DNA of 19,999 nt from DASRIA01 sp038203635 (GTDB taxonomy: Bacteria > Actinomycetota > Thermoleophilia > Solirubrobacterales > JBBDJG01), in assembly GCA_038203635.1 (NCBI GenBank), contig JBBRDT010000064.1, positions 1 to 19,999 on the forward strand, in the 5' to 3' direction. Positions within the stretch are counted from its first letter, which is position 1; every line of letters begins with the position of its first letter. Both the position numbers and the translations under genes were made by a program. Shown here piece by piece: positions 6,446 through 13,583 of this stretch. Below the pieces are notes generated by a model, which saw only the letters and a list, made by a program, of their open reading frames with translations, had not been told where the DNA came from and ran no database searches.

Positions 6446-7733
6446 AGTCGAGGCGCGCCCGTGGACCGAGCAGCTCGCCGTCGACGACGCGTCCTTTCGC
6501 ACCCAACTCCCCTACCTCTTCGATCGCTCCCGCTTCTACCGCGAGAAGCTCACCGCGGCCGGGATCGGCTCGCCGCGCGAGGCGGGCGGGCTCGCGGACA
6601 TCGCCCGTCTGCCCCTCACCGACAAGCACGAGATCAAGGCCACGTGCACGCCCGACAACCCGATCGGCGCCCATCTCTGCGCGACGCCGTCCGAGATCGT
6701 CCGGATCTACTCGACGAGCGGCACCACCGGCACGCCCAGCTACATCCCGCTGACCGCGAGCGATCTCGAGAACTGGGTGGCGGGGTCGGCGCGCAGCTAC
6801 GCAGCCTCCGGCGTCGCCGCCGGCGAGCGGGTCGTCACGACCTACAACGCGGGGCCGTTCGTCGCGGGTGCGGCGCTTGCCGCCTTCGAGCGCATCGGCC
6901 TCTGTCACATTCCGGTCGGCACCGGCAACACCGAGCGCCTGATGCTCGCCGTCGAGCTGCTCGAGCCCCAGGTCGCAGTGCTGACACCCTCCTACGCGGC
7001 ACATCTCGTCGAATGGGCGGCCGACCGCGACGTCGATCTTCGAGCGTCGAGCGTCGAGCGCGTGCTGGTGGCGGGTGAGCCCGGCGGCGGCGAGCCGGCC
7101 CTCCGTACGCAGCTCGAAGAGGGCTGGGGCGCGAGGGTCACCGAAGCGATGGGCATCGGCGACATCGGCGCGTCGCTTTGGGGGGAGTGCGAGGAGCAGG
7201 ACGGGATGCACCTGGGCGCGCGAGGCTTCGTCCACGCCGAGCTGATCGATCCCGAGACCGGCGCCGCCCTCGAGATGGATGACGGGGCCACCGGCGAGCT
7301 CGTGTTGACGCACCTCCAGCATCGCGCGGCGCCGCTGCTGCGGTTCCGCACGCGCGACCACGTCCAGATCCGCACGAGCCCGTGCAAATGCGGCCGCACG
7401 GGCCCGCGCGTGCGGTGTATCGGGCGCACAGACGACATGCTCATCGTGCGCGGCGTCAACGTCTTCCCCGCCGCCATCCGCGAGGTGGTGAGCGCGTTCG
7501 CGCCCGAGGTCAGCGGCCACATCCTCGTCAAGCCGCAGGCGGCGGGCGTGAAGCAGGAGCCGCCGCTCCCCGTGATGGTCGAGCTCGGGCGGGGCGCAAG
7601 CGCCGAACCCGCGCTCGCGGAGTCGATCCGCGACAGACTGCGCAACGTGCTCGTCGTCCGGACACGCGTCGACCTCGTGCCGTGGGGCAGTCTGGGACGC
7701 AGCGAATACAAGTCCAAGCTCGTCGAGCGCTAG
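6432..7733 (+). CDS. Phenylacetate-CoA ligase-like AMP-forming acyl-CoA ligase
   Basis: This encodes 433 residues, close to PaaK length. It has the AMP-binding P-loop YSTSGTTGTPS (93-103), the EAMGIGDIGAS block (238-248), the Cys motif CKCGRTGPR (318-326) usual in PaaK proteins, and GRTDDMLIVRGVNVFP (331-346) at the start of the C-terminal domain. A C-terminal Lys (SEYKSKLVER) fits the catalytic lysine. It should activate a carboxylic acid to its CoA thioester via an adenylate; the acid is unknown, and an aryl-acetic or similar acid is the family default. It starts inside the end of the citrate-synthase-like gene (14-nt overlap), implying translational coupling. No other paa gene is nearby, so classical phenylacetate degradation is not supported. 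Confidence 0.88.
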   Translation: MLVPEVEARPWTEQLAVDDASFRTQLPYLFDRSRFYREKLTAAGIGSPREAGGLADIARLPLTDKHEIKATCTPDNPIGAHLCATPSEIVRIYSTSGTTGTPSYIPLTASDLENWVAGSARSYAASGVAAGERVVTTYNAGPFVAGAALAAFERIGLCHIPVGTGNTERLMLAVELLEPQVAVLTPSYAAHLVEWAADRDVDLRASSVERVLVAGEPGGGEPALRTQLEEGWGARVTEAMGIGDIGASLWGECEEQDGMHLGARGFVHAELIDPETGAALEMDDGATGELVLTHLQHRAAPLLRFRTRDHVQIRTSPCKCGRTGPRVRCIGRTDDMLIVRGVNVFPAAIREVVSAFAPEVSGHILVKPQAAGVKQEPPLPVMVELGRGASAEPALAESIRDRLRNVLVVRTRVDLVPWGSLGRSEYKSKLVER

Positions 7734-7752
7734 CCGCAACCGGAGGAGGACG

Positions 7753-8349
7753 ATGCGAAAACTTCAGACCCAAGGTGTCCACCACATCACGCTCGTCGGC
7801 GCCGGCCGGCAGACGTCGATCGACTTCTGGGAAGGGGTGCTCGGCATGCCGTTCGTCTTCGAGCAGCCCAACCTCGACAACGAGTCGGAGAGCCATCTGT
7901 ACTTCGATCCGGGTGACGGGCGGCTCATCACCGTCTTCACCAACGAGGACCGCGAGCGCGATCCGAGCCGCACCCCGACGGACCCCGGCTGCGTGCACCA
8001 CGTCGCGTTCGCGCTGTCGCAGGCCACGTTCCGGCAGACTGTGGAGCGACTCGACGAGCGCAAGATCCACCACAGCGGCGTCAAGGACCGCGGCTTCATG
8101 GACTCGATCTACTTCGAGGATCCGCTCGGCCTTTTGATCGAGCTAGCGTCATACCGCTTCGAGCCGCCCGCCGGGTTCACGCATGCGGACGTGCTGCTCG
8201 AGGCGCACAAGCTCAGGGTGGAGCGCGGCGACTACAACATCGGCCCGATCCACCTCGCCGATGCGATCCAGACGCTGGTGGAGGGATCGCGGGAATCGCT
8301 TTCGGATGACAGGTCGCCCAAGGACCCCTACGAGCAGGAGGAGACATGA
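7753..8349 (+). CDS. VOC-family (glyoxalase / extradiol dioxygenase-like) metalloenzyme
   Basis: This encodes 198 residues. The VOC beta-alpha-beta-beta-beta pattern appears twice: GVHHITLVGAGRQTSIDFWEGVLGMPFVFE and GCVHHVAFALSQATFRQTVERL. Candidate metal ligands are His10/11, His82/83 and Glu130 (GLLIELASYRF), the 2-His-1-carboxylate set of extradiol dioxygenases. FEDPLGLLIELASY is typical of ring-cleavage members. The charged C-terminal ~60 residues lie outside the VOC core. A perfect GGAGGAGGA (7742-7750) precedes the ATG. It follows the ligase by 19 nt and overlaps the GST-like gene by 4 nt (ATGA), so it is inside the operon. A dioxygenase, isomerase or lyase role are all possible. Confidence 0.85.
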   Translation: MRKLQTQGVHHITLVGAGRQTSIDFWEGVLGMPFVFEQPNLDNESESHLYFDPGDGRLITVFTNEDRERDPSRTPTDPGCVHHVAFALSQATFRQTVERLDERKIHHSGVKDRGFMDSIYFEDPLGLLIELASYRFEPPAGFTHADVLLEAHKLRVERGDYNIGPIHLADAIQTLVEGSRESLSDDRSPKDPYEQEET

Positions 8350-9035
8350 CCGCACACACGCTTCACATCCTTCGGCCAAGCGTCAACAACCTGACCGCGC
8401 GGATCCTCGTGCGCGCCGCCGGCCTCGACTTCGAAGAGAACGACGTGTGGGGGAAGAAGGACGAGACGCGGTTCGTCCAAAAGGACCCGGCCCAGCTGAC
8501 GCCGATGCTCGAGGCGGACGGCCTGCCGAAGGGCTCGCTGTGGGAGAGCTGCGCGATCATGCAGTACCTCTGCAACAAGCACGGGCTCGACCGGTTCTAT
8601 CCGACGGATCCGGGCGAGCGGGCGATGATCGACAGCGCGATGTTCTATCTGGTCGGCACGCTCTATCCGCTCGTCGCGCGTGCCACCTATCCGGCGCTCG
8701 GCTTTCCGCAGTACCCGGGCGAGGTCGCCACGTCCGAGGCCGGCGACGACATGAAGGCGCAGGCCCAGAAGGACGCCGAGGCCGCGATCGCCCAGCCGCT
8801 CGAGGTCTACCGCACCTTCTTCCTCGACGGCAAGACGTTCATCGGCGCGGAGGGACCATCGATCGCGGACATCCGGCTGGCCGCGACGCTCGAGTTCCTG
8901 CACTCGATCGACTACGAGTTCCCGGCCTGGGCGACGGAGTACATGGCCGCGGTGGAGGCGGCCCTCGGCGAGGCCCACTCGGAGCCGGTTGCCGACGTGC
9001 GCGGTTTCGTGGCCGGCGCGAAGTCGCCCGGCTGA
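8346..9035 (+). CDS. Glutathione S-transferase-like protein
   Basis: This encodes 229 residues. The N-terminal thioredoxin-like domain (1-80) has the cis-Pro at 53 (QLTPMLEADG) and the glutathione-contacting Glu-Ser at 67-68 (LWESCAIMQYL). The helical C-terminal domain contains the GST capping motif around GPSIADIRLAATLEFL. The catalytic Ser/Tyr/Cys is not certain; Ser12 is near the expected place. Most Actinobacteria make mycothiol rather than glutathione, so its thiol cofactor is an open question. It overlaps the VOC gene by ATGA, with AGGAGGAG just upstream. Isomerisation or thiol conjugation of a ring-cleavage product, as maleylacetoacetate isomerases do, is an inference from the neighbours. 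Confidence 0.85.
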   Translation: MTAHTLHILRPSVNNLTARILVRAAGLDFEENDVWGKKDETRFVQKDPAQLTPMLEADGLPKGSLWESCAIMQYLCNKHGLDRFYPTDPGERAMIDSAMFYLVGTLYPLVARATYPALGFPQYPGEVATSEAGDDMKAQAQKDAEAAIAQPLEVYRTFFLDGKTFIGAEGPSIADIRLAATLEFLHSIDYEFPAWATEYMAAVEAALGEAHSEPVADVRGFVAGAKSPG

Positions 9036-9040
9036 TCCAT

Positions 9041-9059
9041 CGCGCGGCTAAGCTGCGCG
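9041..9059 (+). other. Hairpin between the GST-like and barrel-protein genes
   Basis: CGCGCGGC (9041-9048) pairs with GCTGCGCG (9052-9059) around a TAA loop, with one G-T pair. It lies 6 nt after the GST stop and could attenuate or stabilise the operon mRNA. The same bases contain TAAGCT followed by GCGCGG, resembling the ATACTGCGCGG promoter element, so an internal promoter is an alternative reading. Confidence 0.4.
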
Positions 9060-9092
9060 GCCCAATCAACGCGCCAACCGGGAGATAACTCG

Positions 9093-9368
9093 ATGTCAAT
9101 CTTTCTGATCATCAACATTCCAGGAGCCACGACCGAGCAGTACGACCAGATCGAGCAGGGGATCGGCGAGCCGCGACTCGGGGAGGGACAGACCTACCAC
9201 GTCGCCGGCACGACAGCAGATGGCCTGTGCGTCGTGGACGTGTGGGAGTCCCGCGATCACTTCGAGCGGTTCCTGGCCGAGCGCCTCGGCGAACAGCTTC
9301 AGCGAGCCGGCGTACAGCAGCAACCACAGATCACCGAGGTGGCGATCCACAACGAGGTTCGCGAGTAG
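9093..9368 (+). CDS. Small dimeric alpha/beta-barrel (ABM-like) protein
   Basis: This encodes 91 residues. The order strand (MSIFLIINIPG), helix (TTEQYDQIEQGI), strand (TYHVAGTTADGLCVVDVW), helix (SRDHFERFLAERLGEQLQRAG) and strand (QITEVAIHNEV) is that of the dimeric ferredoxin-like barrel superfamily. That superfamily includes antibiotic-biosynthesis monooxygenases, muconolactone isomerases and many stress proteins. No catalytic residue is evident, so the reaction is unknown. GGGAGA (9080-9085) lies 7 nt before the ATG. It is the last plus-strand gene of the group; the 57-nt gap with a hairpin leaves operon membership probable but not certain. It is convergent with the CAP-domain gene, with 10 nt between stops. 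Confidence 0.72.
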   Translation: MSIFLIINIPGATTEQYDQIEQGIGEPRLGEGQTYHVAGTTADGLCVVDVWESRDHFERFLAERLGEQLQRAGVQQQPQITEVAIHNEVRE

Positions 9369-9378
9369 CTGCCGCCCG

Positions 9379-10113
9379 TTAACGCCACCGCGGTGCCATT
9401 GCATGACAGGGCCCGTGGAAGCGCGTGCCGTACAGGACGACGACAGTGAGGCCGGCCGGTCCGCCATACGGGGATGTCGCCACCACGCCGGAGCCGACGT
9501 CTTCCCACCGCCGCCCGAGAATGTTCCGGCGATGTGCAGTGCTGTTCAGTGCGACACGCATCGCATGCCGCGGCGTCGGGCTACCGCGTGAGTAGTAGAG
9601 ATTCTCTCCAGCGCTCCAGCATCCGGCGGTGGGCTTGTATCCGCTGACCGCAACCCGGTCCATGTGGTCCCTGCCTCCCGGCGACCGATGGTCGAAGTAG
9701 TGGCGTCGGACCATGTCCCGCGCGTGCTTGAGGGCGACTCCACCGAGGTCATTATTCGGCCGCAGCTTCCGCACGCCATGTCTGCGCCGGTCGAGGTCTC
9801 GGAGGCAGGACAGCGCCTTCTCAAAACGCCGGGCATCCCTGGCCGGTTTGTCGGCCGCGCATCCTGCCTTTGGCGCTCGCGCCAGCATGACGTCCGCAAC
9901 GGCAGGAGGGGCAGCCGGCGGATCTGGACCGAGATCCTCAGGCCGAGGCAAGCCGACGAGAAAGACAAACGTGAGACCTAGAACCAGTGCGCCAACCGCG
10001 ATCGATCCACCGAGGCGCCTCCTGCGAGCGCGTCGGTAGGCTGCGGAACGGCGGTCTGTTGAGTGGGAAGGTCCACCCTTCATCATGTTGAGCTTCGACT
10101 GCGGCGGACCCAT
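9379..10113 (-). CDS. Membrane-anchored CAP (SCP/PR-1) domain protein
   Basis: This encodes 244 residues. An Arg-rich N-terminus (RRARRRRLGG) precedes one membrane segment at about 36-54, giving a signal anchor or uncleaved signal and an extracytoplasmic C-terminus. After a Pro/Ala-rich linker, the CAP domain (95-235) shows LKHARDM with His130, HYFDHRSPGGRDHMDR, GENL (169-172) and NSTAHRRNIL with His194, the His/Glu cluster of the CAP cavity. Four Cys in the domain may form disulfides. Bacterial CAP proteins are common on actinobacterial surfaces and mostly lack a known activity. The start is uncertain: ATGs at 10113 and 10086/10083 all precede the membrane segment. Confidence 0.85.
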   Translation of the reverse strand: MGPPQSKLNMMKGGPSHSTDRRSAAYRRARRRRLGGSIAVGALVLGLTFVFLVGLPRPEDLGPDPPAAPPAVADVMLARAPKAGCAADKPARDARRFEKALSCLRDLDRRRHGVRKLRPNNDLGGVALKHARDMVRRHYFDHRSPGGRDHMDRVAVSGYKPTAGCWSAGENLYYSRGSPTPRHAMRVALNSTAHRRNILGRRWEDVGSGVVATSPYGGPAGLTVVVLYGTRFHGPCHAMAPRWR

Positions 10114-10166
10114 GCCTTAGCGTCGAGCGCGGACTAGACCAATGGTTTCCTGGGCACCGCGCGTGG

Positions 10167-11309
10167 TTACGGCACGAACACACCCTGCCGTAGGAAGTGC
10201 GTGTTGTCGTTCGTAGTCGCCGCCTGTTCGTCCGCTCCGCCGTCGAAGACGTCGACGCCGTTCAACTCCCAGATCGCACGCTTGCCCTCCACCACCGCGC
10301 CAGGAGCGATCGCGTTGAAGGTCGACTGCAGCGAGCAGGTGCCGCCGACCGACGTGCCGGCCGTCGCCGCGCACGCGATGGCGAACCGGAACGGGTTGAG
10401 CTGAGCGGTTGCCGGTTCGAGCTGGGAAGGACCGTTGAGACGGTCGGTGATCTGCACCATCTGCGCAACGCTCAGCTCACCGCTGTAGTCCGCAAGCGTG
10501 CCTTGCCTGCGCACGTCGGTGACCGAGACCTTTACGCTCACGTCGCCGACCAGCACGCCGTACCGGACCGAGCCCTGCGCGTTCGCGGCCTGGCCGTTCG
10601 AGTCGGGCGTGCCGACCGTCAGCCTGGTGGAGCGCAACTGCGGTGGGTTGCACGAGCCGAAGGCGAGAGGCGGGCCGTGCTGCCGGTTTGGGCTCGTGCA
10701 CTGGTTGAACGCGGGCGTCAGCGAGACACGAAACGACGCTGCACTCTTGGGGCGGGGATAGCCGGGCGAGCCGGTTCCATACTCGTACGCACCGGCGTCG
10801 AGGGGCCCATCGGGGGGCCGGGCGACGCTCACCCCGGGGGCAACCGGCGTGTGTTGTGGCGGGGTCAAAGCCGGCGGAAAGAGCGGCGCGGGAAATGCAT
10901 GGCCGGGTGGGCTCGTCGTGCCGGCGGGCCCCGCGTCGCGTATCGGCGCGTTGGGCGCGGGCCTCAGGTCAAGTGGCGCAGCATTTGCGAAGCCGGGGTC
11001 GGTGCCGCTGATCGTGCCCGTCCACTCGGGTGGGATGTTGAGCGAGCCCGCTGTCACCCAATTGCGGTTGCCTCCGACGACGCGGCCCGCGACCCAGTCC
11101 GCCTCGACCTCGCGCAGCATGTTGACCGGGGCTCCGCCCGCGCCGTGAAAGACGTTGCCGTGCATCTCCACGCTCTCGAGCGCGTCGAAGAGGCGAAACA
11201 CAGCGCCACCGCCGGGCTGGGTGATCACCGTGTTGAACGCGAAGCGGTAGCGACCCTCGGATGCGCCGGTCCCGTCGCCGCCGAAGCGGGTGACGGAGAA
11301 CGTGTTCAC
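10167..11309 (-). CDS. C-terminal part of an interrupted beta-helix surface protein
   Basis: This reads 380 residues in the same frame as the upstream fragment, directly after its TAG. The first ~110 residues continue the beta-helix (RYRFAFNTVITQPGG, ESVEMHGNVFHGAGG). A Pro-rich linker (PALTPPQHTPVAPG) follows, then a C-terminal domain of about 190 residues with FNQCTSPNRQHGPPLAFGSC, TRLTVGTPDSNGQAA and the ending RAIWELNGVDVFDGG...RQGVFVP. I associate this last domain with many secreted Thermoleophilia proteins (from memory). The GTG at 11309 is unlikely to be a natural start: it has no signal peptide and begins inside a repeat unit. The two fragments are best read as one gene broken by a stop. 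Confidence 0.7.
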   Translation of the reverse strand: MNTFSVTRFGGDGTGASEGRYRFAFNTVITQPGGGAVFRLFDALESVEMHGNVFHGAGGAPVNMLREVEADWVAGRVVGGNRNWVTAGSLNIPPEWTGTISGTDPGFANAAPLDLRPAPNAPIRDAGPAGTTSPPGHAFPAPLFPPALTPPQHTPVAPGVSVARPPDGPLDAGAYEYGTGSPGYPRPKSAASFRVSLTPAFNQCTSPNRQHGPPLAFGSCNPPQLRSTRLTVGTPDSNGQAANAQGSVRYGVLVGDVSVKVSVTDVRRQGTLADYSGELSVAQMVQITDRLNGPSQLEPATAQLNPFRFAIACAATAGTSVGGTCSLQSTFNAIAPGAVVEGKRAIWELNGVDVFDGGADEQAATTNDNTHFLRQGVFVP

Positions 11310-11927
11310 CTAGTAGATCTCGTTTCGCTGGGCGCGACTCTTGACGGCGTTGCCACCGTTCGTGTCGTGGACATAGTTGTGCTGCATCCGGAAGACCGAG
11401 CCCGGATAGGTGACCTCATCCGTCGCCATATAGATGCAGTGGTTCTGTGTCCCCGAGCCGCAGTCATACAGCTCCGAGTACTCGAGGGTGAGAGAACCCG
11501 AGTCGTCGTCGGCGCCGAGCAACCCATGCGCCGCGCAGCCGTGGATCACGAGATCGCGAACCACCACGTCGTCGGCGTGGTGATACAGGCAGCGAAAGCT
11601 GCCGCCCGTGATCTCGAGGCCTTCGAGCACGTAGTGGCTGGCGCGAACCTCGATCGTGTTGGTTCCTCCCGAGACGCGAGGCCGGAGACCGCCCGCGGGC
11701 ACCCCGCGTACGACGATCGGTGCAGCGTCGGTTCCCGCCCTGTCGAGGACGACGCCGCCCGGATAGGTGGCGCCGCCGTCCACGAGCACGATGTCGCCCG
11801 GGCCAAGCGATGGGGCGACGCTCTGAAGATTCGGATGGGGCTTGCCCGGGCCGACCTGATACGTGGTTGCGGCAGCAGGCGTCGCAAGCACCGATGACAC
11901 CACCAGCATTGACAGCAACGCGCGCAT
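11310..11927 (-). pseudogene. N-terminal part of the secreted right-handed beta-helix protein, ended by TAG
   Basis: This encodes 205 residues before the stop. It starts with a cleavable signal peptide (MRALLSMLVVSSVLATPAAA), so the product is secreted. Short repeating strands typical of parallel beta-helix proteins follow: VLEGLEITGGSF, VVVRDLVIHGCAAHGLL, LTLEYSELYDCG, FRMQHNYVHDTNGG. Such proteins are often polysaccharide-binding or -degrading, but no lyase active site can be assigned. The frame stops at TAG (11312-11310) after RAQRNEIY, where homologs I recall continue with another aromatic residue. The sequence after the stop stays in frame and in family, so a point mutation or sequencing error has broken the gene. 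Confidence 0.7.
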
Positions 11928-12016
11928 GAGCCCTCATGACTTGGGACGTAAGCGCGCGCGTCAAGTCGAGCGACTGGACAGCTGTTGGAGTAAAGCCGGC
12001 TTCTAAGTCCGCAGGG

Positions 12017-12475
12017 TCAGGCGCCGGCGTAAGCGTCCTGCTCCGACAGGCCGACGGCTGCGAGGGCGTCCGTTCTCTCCCAGTAGCTCTGCATCCGAAC
12101 AGCCTTGCCGTCTCTCAGTGTCCAAAGGTGAGCGGTCAGATGTGTGAAGACCTCGGCTCCGCTGCCCTTGCCGCGTCCTCCTTCGCGCGAAAACACGAGC
12201 ACGCGATCGTCGCCCGCGTCGATGAAGCGCTCGGGCTCCATCCGATAGTCATCGAGAACCTCCGCAATCTTGGCGAGGTAGCGCACGATGCCCTCGTGTC
12301 CGTACACGGGCTCGGCCAGGTCGGGAAATTGCCGCGGCCCCTGCCATTGGATCTCAGGGTGTATGAGCTCCCTCGACCGTTCGGGCGGCTCTGTCATCTC
12401 GTTCGCCGAACCAGGCCGGCTCAGGTCCATGGCCGCGTACAACCGGCGGACGATCTCCACGTTCTCCTGAGACAT
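12017..12475 (-). CDS. SnoaL-like / NTF2-fold protein (paralog 5)
   Basis: This encodes 152 residues, the longest of the five paralogs. It begins MSQENVEIVRRLYAAMDLSRPG, then carries an insertion relative to the others (SANEMTEPPERSRELIHPEIQWQGPRQFPDLAEPVYGHEG). ERFIDAGDDRVLVFSREGGRGKGSGAEVFTHL and TDALAAVGLSEQDAYAGA follow the family pattern. Its function is unknown. It lies 7 kb from the others, behind the cation antiporter on the same strand, with a 37-bp gap containing its own GATACTGCGC element. It is therefore probably transcribed independently. The 11928-12016 gap below it holds nothing recognisable. Confidence 0.87.
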   Translation of the reverse strand: MSQENVEIVRRLYAAMDLSRPGSANEMTEPPERSRELIHPEIQWQGPRQFPDLAEPVYGHEGIVRYLAKIAEVLDDYRMEPERFIDAGDDRVLVFSREGGRGKGSGAEVFTHLTAHLWTLRDGKAVRMQSYWERTDALAAVGLSEQDAYAGA

Positions 12476-12488
12476 GACGCGCAGTATC
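12476..12488 (-). promoter_or_regulatory. Predicted -10 element of SnoaL-like gene 5
   Basis: On the minus strand GATACT (12488-12483) is followed by GCGCGTC and the ATG at 12475. The spacing is 7 nt, ideal for leaderless transcription. It is the fourth copy of the ATACTGCGC core in the window. No good -35 lies at normal distance. Confidence 0.45.
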
Positions 12489-12512
12489 GCGAAAAGGGGC
12501 CCACCCCTGCGG

Positions 12513-13562
12513 TCAGTTGCTCGCCACGACGATCAGCCCGGCGATGCCGCCCGCGTACAGTGCGAGCACGACGAGGGAGTCGATGCCCATGCGCAGCACC
12601 TGGCGGTGGGGGCGCATGATCAGGCCCCAGGCGTAGACGACGGTGAGCACGATGCCCAGCGCTGTCAGGTAGATGTCGCTCGCCTGGGCCTGTGGCAGGA
12701 CGGCGGAGCCTGAAAGCAGCCCCGCCATCAGAAAGAGCACCGGCAGGAATGCATTGCCGCCGAAGATGTCGGATACCGCGAGCTGGTAGTCGCCGAGCCT
12801 CACCGACCTGAGGCCGGTCGAGACCTCCGGCAGCGCGGTTGCGGCGGCGAGGATCGTCGCGCCGAACACGACGCCAGACAGGCCGATATGAGTGGCGATC
12901 TTCTCGCCGCTTTGCTCGAGCACCACGCCGGCGCCGAGGGTCACTGCTCCAGCCAGGCCGAAGATGACGAGCGCGCGGACGAGGCTCATCTTCTCCGCGA
13001 CCATGGCCTTCGAGTGGCCCAGCGGCTTGTCCTGGGCGCCGGGCGCATTGCCCGAGGAGTCATGCCAGGGCAACCCGCGGCGGGCTCGGTTGACCATCCA
13101 GACGCCGACCAGCCAGCAGAGCGCGATCAGCACGGCGGCCGGTTCCAATCGTCCGCCAGAGGACGGGAGCTGCGCACCCATCACGGAGATCGCGAGCACC
13201 GTCACGACGAGCATGCTCTCGATCGCGAGCACGAGCGAGGCGGCACGTGTGGTGAGCGCAGACTCCGGGCCCATCGCAACGTCGAGCGCCACGAGGACGA
13301 CGGTCTGGATCGCGATCCCCCCGAGGATGTTGCCGATCGCGATCTCGAGGTGGTGCGCGAGGGCAGCCGAGGCGGTGATCGCGATCTCAGGGAGATTCGT
13401 GGCGATCGCGAGCAGAACCACGCCGCCCACCGCCTCGCCGAAGCCAAGCCGGAAATCGATCGCATCGGTCGAGTTCGAGAGCTGAATCCCGGCGACCCAG
13501 ACAGCCGCGGCAGCGGCCGCGAAGATCACGACGAGCGGAACGAGACCGAGGCCCGCGAACAC
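12513..13562 (-). CDS. Sodium/calcium exchanger-family (CaCA) cation antiporter
   Basis: This encodes 349 residues with about ten hydrophobic segments, in the inner membrane. The two inverted alpha repeats of the CaCA family are visible: GEAVGGVVLLAIATNLPEIAI plus GNILGGIAIQ (42-86), and GVVFGATILAAATALPEVSTGL plus DIFGGNAFLPVLF (230-278). The ion-coordinating Glu in each repeat (LPEI, LPEV) and the GN motifs are kept. A hydrophilic loop (~160-192) separates the halves, as in the family. It should exchange Ca2+ or another cation for Na+ or H+; which one cannot be told. The start is GTG; the upstream secreted-protein gene ends 21 nt away, so they may be co-transcribed. Confidence 0.9.
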   Translation of the reverse strand: MFAGLGLVPLVVIFAAAAAAVWVAGIQLSNSTDAIDFRLGFGEAVGGVVLLAIATNLPEIAITASAALAHHLEIAIGNILGGIAIQTVVLVALDVAMGPESALTTRAASLVLAIESMLVVTVLAISVMGAQLPSSGGRLEPAAVLIALCWLVGVWMVNRARRGLPWHDSSGNAPGAQDKPLGHSKAMVAEKMSLVRALVIFGLAGAVTLGAGVVLEQSGEKIATHIGLSGVVFGATILAAATALPEVSTGLRSVRLGDYQLAVSDIFGGNAFLPVLFLMAGLLSGSAVLPQAQASDIYLTALGIVLTVVYAWGLIMRPHRQVLRMGIDSLVVLALYAGGIAGLIVVASN

Positions 13563-13583
13563 GCGAGCAGAGACTAGCGCCGT

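Noticed and set aside
5564..6502. 312-residue open frame on the minus strand
   Set aside because: It is antisense to the citrate-synthase-like gene and crosses its promoter. It has no recognisable motif.
6222..7739. 505-residue open frame on the minus strand
   Set aside because: It is the shadow of the CoA ligase gene. The sequence is His/Arg/Ala-rich without motifs.
11310..11312. Recoding of TAG (pyrrolysine or similar) in the beta-helix gene
   Set aside because: No pyrrolysine genes or downstream recoding structure are seen, and other genes here use TAG as a normal stop. Mutation or error is simpler.
10197..11897. 566-residue open frame on the plus strand
   Set aside because: It is antisense to the beta-helix gene. 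Its Arg/Asp/Val-rich composition has no domain pattern, while the minus strand has a signal peptide and family motifs. Long antisense frames are common in high-GC DNA.
12888..13577. 229-residue open frame on the plus strand
   Set aside because: It is antisense to the antiporter. The Asp/Arg/His-rich composition is the mirror of hydrophobic membrane codons.
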